Source: Nymphaea colorata (taxonomy: Eukaryota; Streptophyta; Magnoliopsida; Nymphaeales; Nymphaeaceae). From it: a stretch of 64,000 bases of DNA. A program made the position numbers and the translations under genes. The notes below the pieces were generated by a model. The model was given only the letters and a program-made list of their open reading frames with translations. It was not told the DNA's origin and searched no databases. Positions within the stretch are counted from its first letter, which is position 1, and each line of letters starts with the position of its first letter. Where the stretch lies: NCBI RefSeq assembly GCF_008831285.2, contig NC_045139.1, positions 14,676,354-14,740,353 of the forward strand, in the 5' to 3' direction. This document shows, piece by piece, positions 11,386 to 22,549 of the stretch.

Positions 11386-14300
11386 TTAGTCCTTTACATC
11401 TGCAACGCCTCCTGGTGTTATCTGAAAAACGTATGTCTCGGTCAAAGAAGTGAACGGTAAGACGAGCAAAGGATGCGCTTGCAGAATTTTAATGTCATGA
11501 TTCATGCTCGGATTATATGATCTGCCAAATCACCGTTTCAGGATAGAACCATAATCTCCACAGCAGTAATGATGAAGATCGGCTTCCACCCAAGACGAGC
11601 TTCAACATAGGAAAAATGTAGGGCAGATGGATGTTAGGCGATCTCTTCCTAGGTTTTGCCTCTTTCCTCGTCCTATTATAGGGGAAAAAGTAGTGGCTTG
11701 ATGCTGATTATCTGGTTGTAATTCATCCATGACTTCCTTTCTCTACTGCAACTCTCTGGCTAAGTTTTGGATGTTTGGCCTTCCATGGTTTGGCAAGCCG
11801 GTTGCGGGCAGGTTGAGATGCGACAGACCGAGCACTTGGTTGGTTTTGGGGCGAAGAGTCCAGTTTGGCAACGCCGATAAAGCGCAAACTTGCACATGCT
11901 GGACTACTTTACTGACGGCACTTATATGTGTGTTTAGGACTTGCACATGACCTACGGATTGGGGTGCTTGTGTGCATGTTTTATGATTTGCAAGGAATGA
12001 GAAAAGAGAAAACTAAAAGGATATTGCTTCAGCTTCAGGCAAGTTTGGTGCATCGAAGACCTTGCAGACGCGCTGCTCACCCTTCCCTTTCCTAAGCATA
12101 AGCCTAACGGTGGAGGCATGAGCCAAAACATGCCCACCGGCCGGCTTCTTGGGATCAGAAATGAATACGCCTCCTCCTGGATCTGCAATAACTGCATCAC
12201 AAAGAGCACACTACGTCACTTCGTCTGAGCTGCAATGACTTGTAAGATAGGGCCTTTTTATCTTGTGGAACATGGTTGTCAACGCATTTCGTGAGTGTTT
12301 CGCTAGGGTAGAATACCATGTTAACCATCATTATTATTCATTCGATGCCGGACGCTAACCAGCTAAAGCCTAGAGTCGTGTACCGAGCGTCTAAGTCCAC
12401 ACACAACGCTTCCTATGGACTGACGACTTATTCTAGGCACTGGAGCTGTCTCACCCAGCCGATAAGGCTACTGGAACATCCGAACCTGCAAGCATTCATA
12501 TGTTTCGGCTCAAGCTTCCCAAAAATTCCTAATACAACCGAGACAAAGTTGGTAATCATGCAAGACTTAGCGGAAATCCTTGGACGAGTAATTATGGCAA
12601 CTAGTAGTAGGAGTAGTAGTAGTAGTAGACTAGTAGTCGCAGTTGTAGGCTGTAGGTAGTAAAATTAAGATGAAAATCATCTAAAATGCCCCAGTTCTTA
12701 TCATAAATTTAAAAAGTGAGTCTCATGGTTTCAGATTTATTACTGCGCGATACTATTTTGCAATAGCAGCTGCCAAATGGACGTCTACCTCTCTAACCAA
12801 GTTAAAATTTGTACCATATAAATCTGACAAGAAAGGGAACGAGAACGACTGAAAGTTTCAAGCTCAGCAAATGTTTGTCGAGAAGCCGATGTTCTGTCTT
12901 CAAAAGCAGGTTTCAAAATTTTGAATATTCTGTAACGTGCAAAAATTTTGACAACTATCACAGAAACCCATCGGGCCATTAGGTTAAACATCTTTCCGTT
13001 GTTAAGCTGAAAAACTTTAGGTTCTTTACTTTTGCAAATCGCTTCTCAAGTTGAAGTGGTTGCTCACTCCCATAAAAAGAAAAAAGTGCCACCTAACTCA
13101 TTACGACCAAATTTTGGGTTTGAGCTCGTTCACATTGGTAACGTTAAGCACCTATATACAGTGGCAGAGCTAGAATTTTTTGGTTATAAGACACTGTTAT
13201 ATAAATTTCATTTTTGAAGGGACACAACATATATAAAGAAGTAAAAAAAATTTTGTTTCTGGCAGGGGCAACTGCCCACGTCAGCTTATATGGAGCTCTG
13301 CTCTGCCTATATAATACTCGTTAGAGAAAGTGAACGCTGTAAGGGAAAATCAGAGACGTCAGGCCTGTTATTGGATTATGCTCGAAAGGTGAGCACTCAA
13401 TAAAAAATTAGGTACCTTAAGAACAAATTTTGCTATTATGACACGAACTTTTACCCAAACGCCGTTGGCAGCCGTTATAGGGATCCAATGTATTGCTCAT
13501 CTAAGAACTAGATTCCAAGGTGACCCATTATATGAAAAAAAATCAGCGAAACAAAAACGGAAAACGAAGATCAGGATATTCGTTAACGAAAACGCTGTCA
13601 GGCCAATTTACTGTACGGTGTAGTAGAAAACACTTTATGAAACATGGCTATCGAAAGGGTACCTTGGTTGGTCATGTAGACGGCCACATTGAACTCCTCC
13701 GCGATCTTGGTCAGGCGTGAAAGCATCTGTGCCAGCTTTTGCTGCAGCATGTGGAGGAAAGGCGTTAGGGCGTTGTGCCGAAAGAATTTGGGGCAATACG
13801 AGTCAAAAGGCGTCCGGCCCTCCAAAAATCAAGTCTACGGAATGATTCGATCGATTTCCTTCGTCGTCACTTCATCTCGCCCCCATTTGCAACATAAGAT
13901 CACGTTCACGAGCACCCTGCTTCGTTTTTTGAAGCCGTCCGGGTCCACCTATTTCTTAGTGCTGTCGAGACGTTATGCATGCGAAGAACAGGGTCCAACC
14001 GTACGTTCGTCCTTGGACAGTTCTTCTATTTCTTTGAACGGATCAGATTTCGATCCCAACGAATCCTTTTATTAAAGTTAATCAGTACAAATGAGGTGCT
14101 TTGGCATGAATTCGAAATAAAGCACTCACTCAAGTCATATTAAGTTTTCTGCCACCAGAAGGAACAGTTATTCACAGCTTTTACTGAGGCCAACAACTAA
14201 ATTTAAAGTTAAATTTTCAATTATTAGTATTTTGAACTAATTTACTTTTGCTGATGAGAAAAATAAATCAATTGAAAAATGCTTTTTGAATTAATTTTTG

Positions 14301-17300
14301 TGAGAACGATCGCCTGCGGACTGTGACTCCTGGCGGAGGACATGGTCAGATGGAGAGTAGGATCCAGTACTCGGATCGGGGGTAGCCTAGTTCTTCCGTC
14401 TCCCCATGATAACTCTATTCAGCCAGTGGGTTTCGCCAATGCCTGCTCCTACCATTTTTGTGCTTCTATTAGAATCCGAGTAGTATGGTGTCAATCCTTT
14501 TTTTTTCGGATATTTAGGATATTACCATCATCATGATATAATATTACGAACCTTTTAACACGAGGATCCGCTTTCCCGGCTTACTAAAATACTATGAAAA
14601 AGCAGAGTGCAGCACTCGATCCAGAGGCATCACTCCGTTGCTTTTTGCTACTTTCTTCCGAACACCGGCTTTCAATATGCGTACAGTGTTGCCCAAGGTA
14701 AATAGTGGTCAAATCCATGGTAGCACGGGCAAACTTTGCCGTAGAGGCACGCAGGCAACTGTCAGCATTTCTTTTTAAAAATTCTACTAACCGGTTTTGC
14801 TTCGCACGTTGATCACTTGATCATTATCCCAAGGGCAATGCTGTTACTCTTCAAGGGTTGGTACCCATTAAGCTCGAATTAAGTGCCATGCTTACCTGTC
14901 TCTCTGCAAGTTCGCCCCTGCCCGTGAAATCTACTCGAAACAGAGCGATCACCGAATCTACAATCTGCAGAACGTCAAAAGTGTAGTTAGTTCATCACGA
15001 GAAAGTTTTAGCGCCAATCTAAGTGAGTCCTTTTTTGGTCCTCAATTTCGGGAGCTGTTATATGCGTTTCATCTTTTTAAAGTGAAAAGTAAAAACTAGC
15101 TCTTTTTTTTTCTTTTTTGAGAAGATAAGCATTAGGCGAGAGTTAAAAGAAAAAATAGAAAATACAGAAGCCATTTTGATTTGACCGAATGTTTGGGATA
15201 GTGTGCCATTTTTAATGTGTGGGATAGTGTGCCATTTTTGAGGTTTGACAGAATCGGAGAGATCGTGAGTGAAAATTTGCTGTCTTACCAGAAGTCTGAA
15301 TGGCTCTTCCGACATTTTGGCAGCCAAGCCAAGGAGCAAATTGAATTGGTGCTCGTACGTGTAAGCACGAGCATAGATGATCTGTCCATGTACAAAATTG
15401 GAGGAATCACCACACACAGTAAAATCTAGTGAGTCCTGATTTTTTGGCAGTGTAGCCGACTAAATTATAATTCCAAGTTAACAAGTCCAAACAAAGTATT
15501 TCAGGCGAAAAAACGTAGAAATACTTTACGATCACCTACTTGCATGTCTACATACAGTATTTGAAGTTGTGTAAAAGGATTGAGTGCTCATTTTTCGAAA
15601 TGCAAAGAGGTACCGAAAAATAAATTTAAAACAAACTTTAAGATTAATTGAATAAGGGTTGCCCATATAGTTTTTGCGTCTACATCCTTACTCAAACCTA
15701 ATGGAGGTTCATAAAATCTGGAAAAGCTCACGTTGTCAAGAACGGCCGTGGCATCCATTCCGAATCTTTCTGCAATAGGGATTATGCGATCTGGCCGGCT
15801 GAAAGAGACACATGCCGAAGAAACACGGTTACAACGGTTTATTTCTTCGTTCAAAAATCAGAAGCACGCATATTCACAAGCACTGGAACATGTAAAACAA
15901 ACAAGGGATAAGGTGAAAAGAAACGTACAATGTCCCTTCTGTGTCTATATACGCCACTTTCCCGTTTCCTCCATGCATGCTGAGGGGAAGCTGCAATTGC
16001 GTTTACATTTCACAAAGTTTACAGCTGTCAACTTCTTGTGAATACCAACCTCTTTTGTGCGCCATTCTGCGTGTGCGTGTTACCAAAGCGTGTTGGCATG
16101 CACACCGCACACGTGTCTATATATAGATATATACATAAATGCGTGGACAAATTTTAGCTAGCATCCTGTGATTAAGAACCTGCATAGCAAGTTGTGTCAT
16201 TTGTAAACTCCCAATAATTGGATTTTGTGTGGATTTCAAATTTCATGTGTCAGTACGCGATGTGCAAGCACCTGCATCAGCATGTGTCTAGTGCATGTCG
16301 CCTTGCAGGCATGCGTACCTTCCCCAATTATGCATGCAAGTGCATCACTTGGATCCGTATGTGTTTCAATCATGTCAGCTTCCATGAATACGTTCTTCAG
16401 ACCTACTTGTACGTACATGCTCGGATAAATGTGGATATTTGGCATGTCGTCTGCTCATTGCTTATCAGATGTTTTACGAATGATGAAGGGCTAATTTAGA
16501 ATCCTAGGCTGTGGACTTATTCTGCAATTTTATTACACTCAATTTTAATTAAGCGAACCAGGATCTTCTGTGGTTCTTACTGTCCACGCCCAAAACCGTG
16601 TCTGAATTTTGTAATAGGGAATATTTGAGCCGAGAAGAGTGTGGTTCACGAAGATCCAGCGGATACAAAACTTGTGTCCGCACAGTTCTGTAAGCTGCTC
16701 TAAGTATAGGCTGGCTCCGTAAGGTTAGGAGACTCGGGGGTAAATCTTCTATGTTCCTTCGGCTTTGATAATTTAGGCCCGCATACTAAACAAGCTCTTT
16801 AAGCTACCAGCTTAGTTTATCTTTGCATATAGGGTAAACCAGAAAATTTATATAGAGGCCTGTTAGCGTTGTAAAATTTGAAGGTGCCCATAAGCAAATC
16901 CTCTAAAAAGTAATTGTACTGAAGCTAATTTTTTGAAAGTCCACGGCAGGGTCAGACTCAGCCGTCACCCATGGTTCTGCCCGGCCTGTGTTTGTGTGCG
17001 TGCATCCCCGTGTGTGTGTATCTCCAGACATACTCCCCTGAAACCCTACATATTTGTTCAAGTCAGTTACATTGTTGCCGATTTTCCCCTAACAAATTAA
17101 CCGAGTCCACATGAACTCAAGAACTAAAATAAGTACTGGGATTTTTTTTGCTAGAACTGCTCCAATATTAAGCAATAGCGTGAAGCGCGTTGCAAGCTCA
17201 AGCTTGAGCTGAGTTGTGTCAATTAAGTCATGCATGTCCACCCCATGGCGCTACGGCGGCTAAGCCCTTCTAGCCAGGTGAGTTTTCCCGTGTCATGAAC

Positions 17301-20300
17301 CGATGGAATATTTTGAAAAAAAAAAATTAAAAAGTCATGCAGAGTTTGAACTTCTGAAACAATTACTTAATGGGACGTGTTCCAACATTAGCCGTTCAGT
17401 CTATTTGTCTGCTTGCCTAGGCTCGGTGGATCTTTTCATTAGGATTAAACCATCTCGCTCTCACGAGAAGGAGCTAAAAGGTTCTGGAGTGAAAGGTGGA
17501 AGCGAACCTGGGTAGACACACAAAGCGTATGCGCAAGCTGAGTCTTCCCCGACCTGAAAAACAGAGGATAAATGCATCAATTTCAGAGTAGACCACACTA
17601 GAAATGTCGTTATTTTGTGTGAAATAGAGCAAAACACCGTTGACTTCAACGAAATGGTTTCTAAAACCGAAAAAGGAGGAGATGGGACTTGAGCGCAAAT
17701 AGAAGATGCAAATTAAAAGATTACCCGACCATTCAATTTAGCAGTTAAGCGAAACTGTCCTTAAAGAGATAAAAGGTGTAAGTGTCCCTTCTTACCTGAA
17801 CTCACCGAAAGCTTCCGTTATCGCGAGGGTCTCTATTCCACCTTCAAAATTGCATCAAAAATTACACTTCAGACAGCTTAAGCAGAGGAAGCAGAAGTAC
17901 CCAAAAGTATTTTAGTTTTTCAGTTTCGAATACTTTAGTGTGCGCAGGTGGAGAGGTGGTCCATCACGAACAGTTATGAGACGTTAAATCATCACACTTC
18001 GGGACTCATTTTTTAGTATTACTTCAATCAAATAGGACCACGTGAATGAATCTATTCATATGGCATAGTTAAGATTGGCAACCAAACGATTAGAATTTAG
18101 GTATCATAGCCTTAAAAAAGCCAGCGGATACCATGGCAATCTGCAAAAGTGAGAAAAAGAAGAAAACGAAGAGACGTGCAGTTCTTACCCCCTAATAGCT
18201 CGTCTAGGGCTTGGCTTCCGGTAGTGATCCGAACTACCGACCTTCTCTGCAGAAAGCAACTCGGATCGTTAATCTCTCGGTTTGAAATGCACAACATCTT
18301 TTATACAAGGATTGGTTGCATCAATAAATTTCGTGGAAGTAGTTGAAAGGCGCAGTCAGTCATTTTGAGAAATACCAAGGTCGGGTGAAAAGTTTCTAGT
18401 AAAGAGAAAAAGGCAGGGATGGATAGTTGTGCAAATGTAATAAAAGAGGAAGCATATCCAATCACTACTACGTTTCTTTTATTCTCTTTTTCCCTCCCAT
18501 ACCTTGAGAAGGATCTCGTTTCCTGTTAGGTAGCCACAGTTCTGTGAAAAGCAAAAAATGGCAAGAAATTTCAACATTTAAAAAGTCAAGACATTAGATC
18601 CAAATGAAGAAACTCAAAGAAGCGTGTGGCCTTTTAAATGGCGTTGAGCCTAAGTTTGCACTTAGTTCTAACCACTAGCTTTTCCGCTGCTTCGCATATT
18701 TTATCCACTTTGGCCTCAGATAGCCCTTTTATGCTGGTCAGACTCTGCCCGAAACACGCAGGATTAGTCCCAGAGGATGTTCAAATAATTCATAAATTTG
18801 TCAGCAACGCTATGATATACAGCTGATCCGCATTGTAGCTCTCTCGAGTGGGCAAACAATAACTCACCTTCTTCGTCTGCATCATTAAGCCGTTTACCGT
18901 ATGGATGCCGGCATCCTGGAGCTTCTTCACGTCACCAGCGTTGATTCCTTGTGCGATTACTGCACATAACGAAATTGAAATATCAAATATCTCTACGGAA
19001 TAAGAAAGAACAATGAAATGATTGCCTTTAGTCAATCGAAATCGAGTTCTAGATAGGTAACTCATTTAAGCAACGCAAAATTTTCCATCTTCCTATATAT
19101 TGGAGAAAGCACCCAATGGTTCATTGGCCCGATCGGTCGCCTCGTGATGAAGCCTGTATTAATTCGAGATTTGACGTATCAATCCCTTATATTTTTTTTA
19201 AGTAAAGTAAATATTGTGAGATAACTTATTATTTTAACATTATTCCGCGGAATCGCTTTCACAATTGAAAACTACGTTCAAAAGAGAACAAATGAAAATA
19301 AAGAGCAGGGCGAGCAAGAAACAGCTATTTATTGGAATTTTCTACTGTATACAGAAAAATATAATGAATTACTTTCAAGTTTTGAAAAAAAAATCATAAT
19401 TGGACTCGTGAATCTTCGTGTCGCTTAAGTTGTCACGATCTGATGATAGAACCACAGATACATCGAAGAGAAGCGTGCCGTTTTCGAAGTAAATGAAAAT
19501 GAATCATAATTCATGAGAACTGAAAGGACAGATTCGAAAAATTCATCGTCAGAAACACGCCGTTAGTAAATCGGACGAAAGCTTCGTTGATACCGATCTA
19601 CTGGCAGAATCGCACAAAGTGTCCTGTTACGAAATTGACGGAGAATAAATCAGATCGAGATTCAGGAAGCAATACGCTAATCCAAACAATTCAGCGTAAA
19701 ATCAGAATAAACTACCTCATATCTGATCAAGACGACAGAAACTTGTGCCGTGAAGAGGAAAAGAGTCATAGCTTAAGTCGCATGTTATTACGTAAACAAA
19801 GAAAATCTGTTTAAATCCGATAAATGAGCCGCTAAGATACCAATTCAGGCGATCACTGCAGCGTTCAAGGCCGTCATTTAATTCAACCTGAACTCTCTTC
19901 GATCTGATGAAGACGAAACGCTTCTAATGCTGAATAAGAAGCGGTAGCAATTAGCATGAATTTGAGTTGAAACTTACGCTTATCTATCAATTCGAAGGAA
20001 TCCTCTTCATCATCCACGCCTTCGGCCTCAATTAATTGGAGCTGTTGATCCTCTGGTCTGCACAGTAAAATAGATATTTAAACCTTTGAATCAGAACGAA
20101 ACGCAGATAGGAAGGATAGCAGACGCAAAAGCGGAATCATATAAGACCAGGGTTTACAGCATAAGTTTGCGGTTAAAAGAATATAAATCGGAAGAAAGAA
20201 GCAAAATTAGAAAGAAAGCATATCCAGAAGAATATGACATCAGTAAGAGTAGGATCTGTCGCATAAAGAGAAGAGAAATCAATAATTCAAGAGAGAGATC

Positions 20301-20333
20301 GGAGAGGGAGAGAGATTACTTGAAGTCCAGCAT
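11386..20333 (-). CDS. DMC1: Meiotic recombinase DMC1 (RecA/RAD51 family)
   Basis: Meiosis-specific strand-exchange ATPase that forms filaments on resected double-strand breaks in the nucleus. Fifteen coding exons, in transcript order: 20333-20320, 20057-19978, 18959-18868, 18744-18673, 18541-18503, 18246-18189, 17841-17796, 17553-17508, 15990-15929, 15798-15732, 15381-15289, 14964-14896, 13741-13663, 12191-12025, 11430-11386. They join in frame to 342 residues (family about 344). Helix-hairpin-helix segment [13 protein letters not shown] lies near 34-46; Walker A GEFRSGKT at 131-138; Walker B LLIVD at 222-226; the DMC1-typical [20 protein letters not shown] and [10 protein letters not shown] segments follow, and the end is GGVADVKD. 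All introns are GT-AG except the last, which is AT-AC. The first exon is only 14 nt (MLDF plus 2 nt); this start gives the expected acidic N-terminus, but it is the least certain exon. The gene appears intact. Confidence 0.96.
11431..12024 (-). other. AT-AC (U12-type) intron, last intron of DMC1
   Basis: On the minus strand, exon 14 ends ...GAAGCTGAAGCA and the intron opens with ATATCCTTTT, a full match to the U12 AT-AC 5' splice consensus. It closes with ...gagacatAC before GTTTTTCAG, which restores the DMC1 C-terminus in phase 0. A branch-point match, ttctttgac (one mismatch to TTCCTTRAC), places its A about 11 nt from the acceptor, within the short range used by U12 introns. Reading straight through instead would add ISF and a premature stop. 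Confidence 0.92.
13155..13315. repeat. Short non-autonomous element relic in DMC1 intron 13
   Basis: It begins 'atatacagtggcagagct' and ends 'ggagctctgctctgcctata'. The ends are imperfect inverted repeats sharing the core gcagagc, beside ata-type flanks. The interior is A/T-rich and there is a 'ggcaggggcaactgccc' palindrome near the right end. This resembles a MITE-like insertion; the family is not identified. Confidence 0.4.
16838..16990. repeat. Second relic of the same repeat type, DMC1 intron 8
   Basis: It opens 'ccagaaaatttatataga' and closes with a GC-rich tail, 'cacggcagggtcagactc' followed by 'cagccgtcacccatggtt'. The arrangement matches the relics near 4742 and 13155. It helps explain the 1.5-kb size of this intron. 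Confidence 0.3.
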
Positions 20334-20458
20334 ATTTCGCCTTGTTTTTTCTTCTTCCCTATGAACTGGAGAGAAAACGGAGCGAATTCGAGAATGATCG
20401 CTAGGGAAAGTTCGCGATGGGGAAATCAGATAGCAAACGATGGCGGAGACGCGTACTT

Positions 20459-20497
20459 ATTGGCGCCAGAAGTGGCACCAAAATTTTAGGCGGGAAA
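20459..20497 (-). promoter_or_regulatory. Two E2F-like sites upstream of DMC1
   Basis: ATTGGCGCCA at 20459-20468 and GGCGGGAAA at 20489-20497 (TTTCCCGCC on the gene strand) both match the E2F consensus TTTSSCGC or its close variants. They lie about 125 to 165 bp before the DMC1 ATG, a suitable distance for a promoter. E2F sites are typical of S-phase and recombination genes. Their use here is inferred from sequence only. Confidence 0.6.
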
Positions 20498-22412
20498 CGA
20501 TTCTAGTCACCACTTTTTGTAAAATGACGTCCAACTCCCACCTACGTTCCCTTTGGCCTTTGGGAGTGAACCAATACTAAAATTTAGTCCAAAGCTTTTC
20601 AAACAATGGTTTATTCGCCCCATGACTGCTGGGTGCGTTTTAGGGAGAGATGCGGATCGACTCGGATCCAATCCGCTGCATACCATATCCGATTGAATTG
20701 GATTTTCCTTTTATTGAGAATCAAACTCGTGCTTGCAATTTTAAAACCTAATCCAGATAAGACTTTTATGTATGATTTGGTTGGATCTGGGACGTGGATG
20801 CGAATTTGGATCCCTAGTCCGTGTAGTGCATCCAAATCTAAGAGCATTTGGATTCGTTTGGCTTCACCGGATTTATCAGTGATGAAAACAGAATTTTGCT
20901 CGGATAGTAAGAGGAATATTACTATAAATTCACACAAGGAATTCACAAATATTGTAATACGAGTAATTGTAAGAGGAATATTACTATAAATTCATGAACC
21001 AGATTAAAGAGGCAGTTTTGGCTTTATACCAACCAATAGTCACTATAAATTCATAAAAAAATGCTACTCACATTTGAAGTCGAAGTTTGAATTTGCAAGT
21101 GGTCCTCTACGAGATCCTTTATGGGGGCTGAATGATACCTATCTATACCTACCAGATGCTTTTACTACACTGGGGCTGTCGGTTGAATCACTGTGTCTCA
21201 AACGTGACGATGCATCCATTCATATGCATGTGACATTCAGCTTTTGGTAGTGAAATCCAAGCCAGATATATGTTAGATTCAAGCATTTATACTTAATATA
21301 TGAAACTAATTAAGGCCATCCTCATCATAGTCGGAAAACTCGCCGGCCGGATTCGTGAGTAACCGGAGGTGGCTAAGATTGACTATTTGTGGCGTCATGA
21401 GTTAGGCCCCTCAAGTCTATTAGGATTACTGACTAATTACATGTTCTTTTTTGTGTTGAATTATTGGAAACTAAAGTTTGGTATTTTATAAATTGAGAAA
21501 TATATATATATATATATATATATATAGCAATTTATAATGGTTTTAGAGTAGGTTTGTAGTGTTACAAACTTATATTGTGGTCAGGCTCAATAACACGTTA
21601 ATGAAAAGCGAGTATAAAGCGTGCAAAGTGTCTTGTCCTCATGTTATTCATTTGTTAAACACCGAACCGACAACTTTATTAAACATGCATACAAGCTTCA
21701 TATTATATGCTATTTAGTTCAACTAGAAAAAGAAATCAAATATGACGTCTTCTTCATATATTTATAAAGATTATGTACTATAAAAATTTACGACATATTC
21801 CAACCAAGTCATTGAATCAACTCATTGATTCGGTGACCCAGTCTTCAGCCGATCCGAGTCGTAAGTTGATTATTTCTTTTGCCAAAATCAGACCACTCAC
21901 AATGTATATGGTTGGTCACCACATTTGATTGAATGACCATAGACTGAGGAACCACAGCTCGCCATTTTTTAACTAGCTATGACTTATGATAAATGGTACG
22001 TAAAAGCAAAAACGAGAAAGCAAAACAAGAGAGGAGAGAGAATTGCCCAGAGGAAAACATGGGTAGGTCTGGTTGAGGAGCTTTTCGTAAATTTAAAAAA
22101 TGTTAGCCAGTTATGTTATTTAACAGAAAAGTTCAGCGGGTTTCGGAAACTACGAAAGAAACAAGAACGAAAGCAAGAAAAAGGACGACAAAATATGAAG
22201 GGTGGGAGGGAGAGAGCGACGGAGAATGGGGCAGGGTTGAGGGCTCTACTGGGCGGGCGGTCCAGTAGAGAGAGAGTGAGAGTGGGGCAACGCTCTGCTG
22301 AGTAATCCAGTAGAAGAGGAATCCTAATCCTCTGAAGAGAAAGCGAGAGAGAGAGAGAAAGGGACTCTTCTCTCTCGATTCGACAAAGACTAAGCAGAAA
22401 CCCCCAAGTTTT
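20498..22412. other. Divergent intergenic region, DMC1 to kinase gene
   Basis: No gene is seen. A 26-bp direct repeat (aagaggaatattactataaa core) occurs at 20906-20932 and 20969-20994, 62 bp apart, with a shorter echo near 21042. A (TA)n tract lies at about 21500-21525. The last 200 bp are rich in GA and in 'cagtagag' words and probably form the promoter of the downstream kinase gene. Confidence 0.5.
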
Positions 22413-22549
22413 ATGCCCAAAACCCTAACCCTAGATTTCCTGTCGCCTGAGATCCCATATGTAAGTTCTTCTTTCGTTTTAGGGTCTTTATTATATTTTT
22501 TCCCCTTCTGTAGAAGAAGGATATTCGTCGGGGACGTTCCTCTTTATAG
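22413..22549 (+). promoter_or_regulatory. Kinase gene leader: telobox, upstream ATG, optional intron
   Basis: AAACCCTAA (22420-22428) is a plant telobox. An ATG at 22413 reads 16 codons to a strong donor (CATAT/GTAAGT, 22461). An acceptor, TCTTTATAG, ends at 22549, exactly before the main ATG. Splicing this 89-bp intron joins the upstream ATG in frame with the main protein, giving 16 extra N-terminal residues. If the intron is kept, the upstream ATG opens an out-of-frame 103-codon frame that overlaps the main start (to 22724). Which ATG is used is not decidable from sequence. Confidence 0.5.

Noticed and set aside
12010..12024. DMC1 stop directly after exon 14 (ending AISF)
   Set aside because: It would delete the conserved C-terminal VFQIT...GG.AD.KD segment, which is found intact 0.6 kb downstream behind an AC acceptor.
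16218..16499. 93-codon frame inside DMC1 intron 8
   Set aside because: Cys/His-rich by base composition (tgca repeats), with no homologous family and located in an intron on the other strand.
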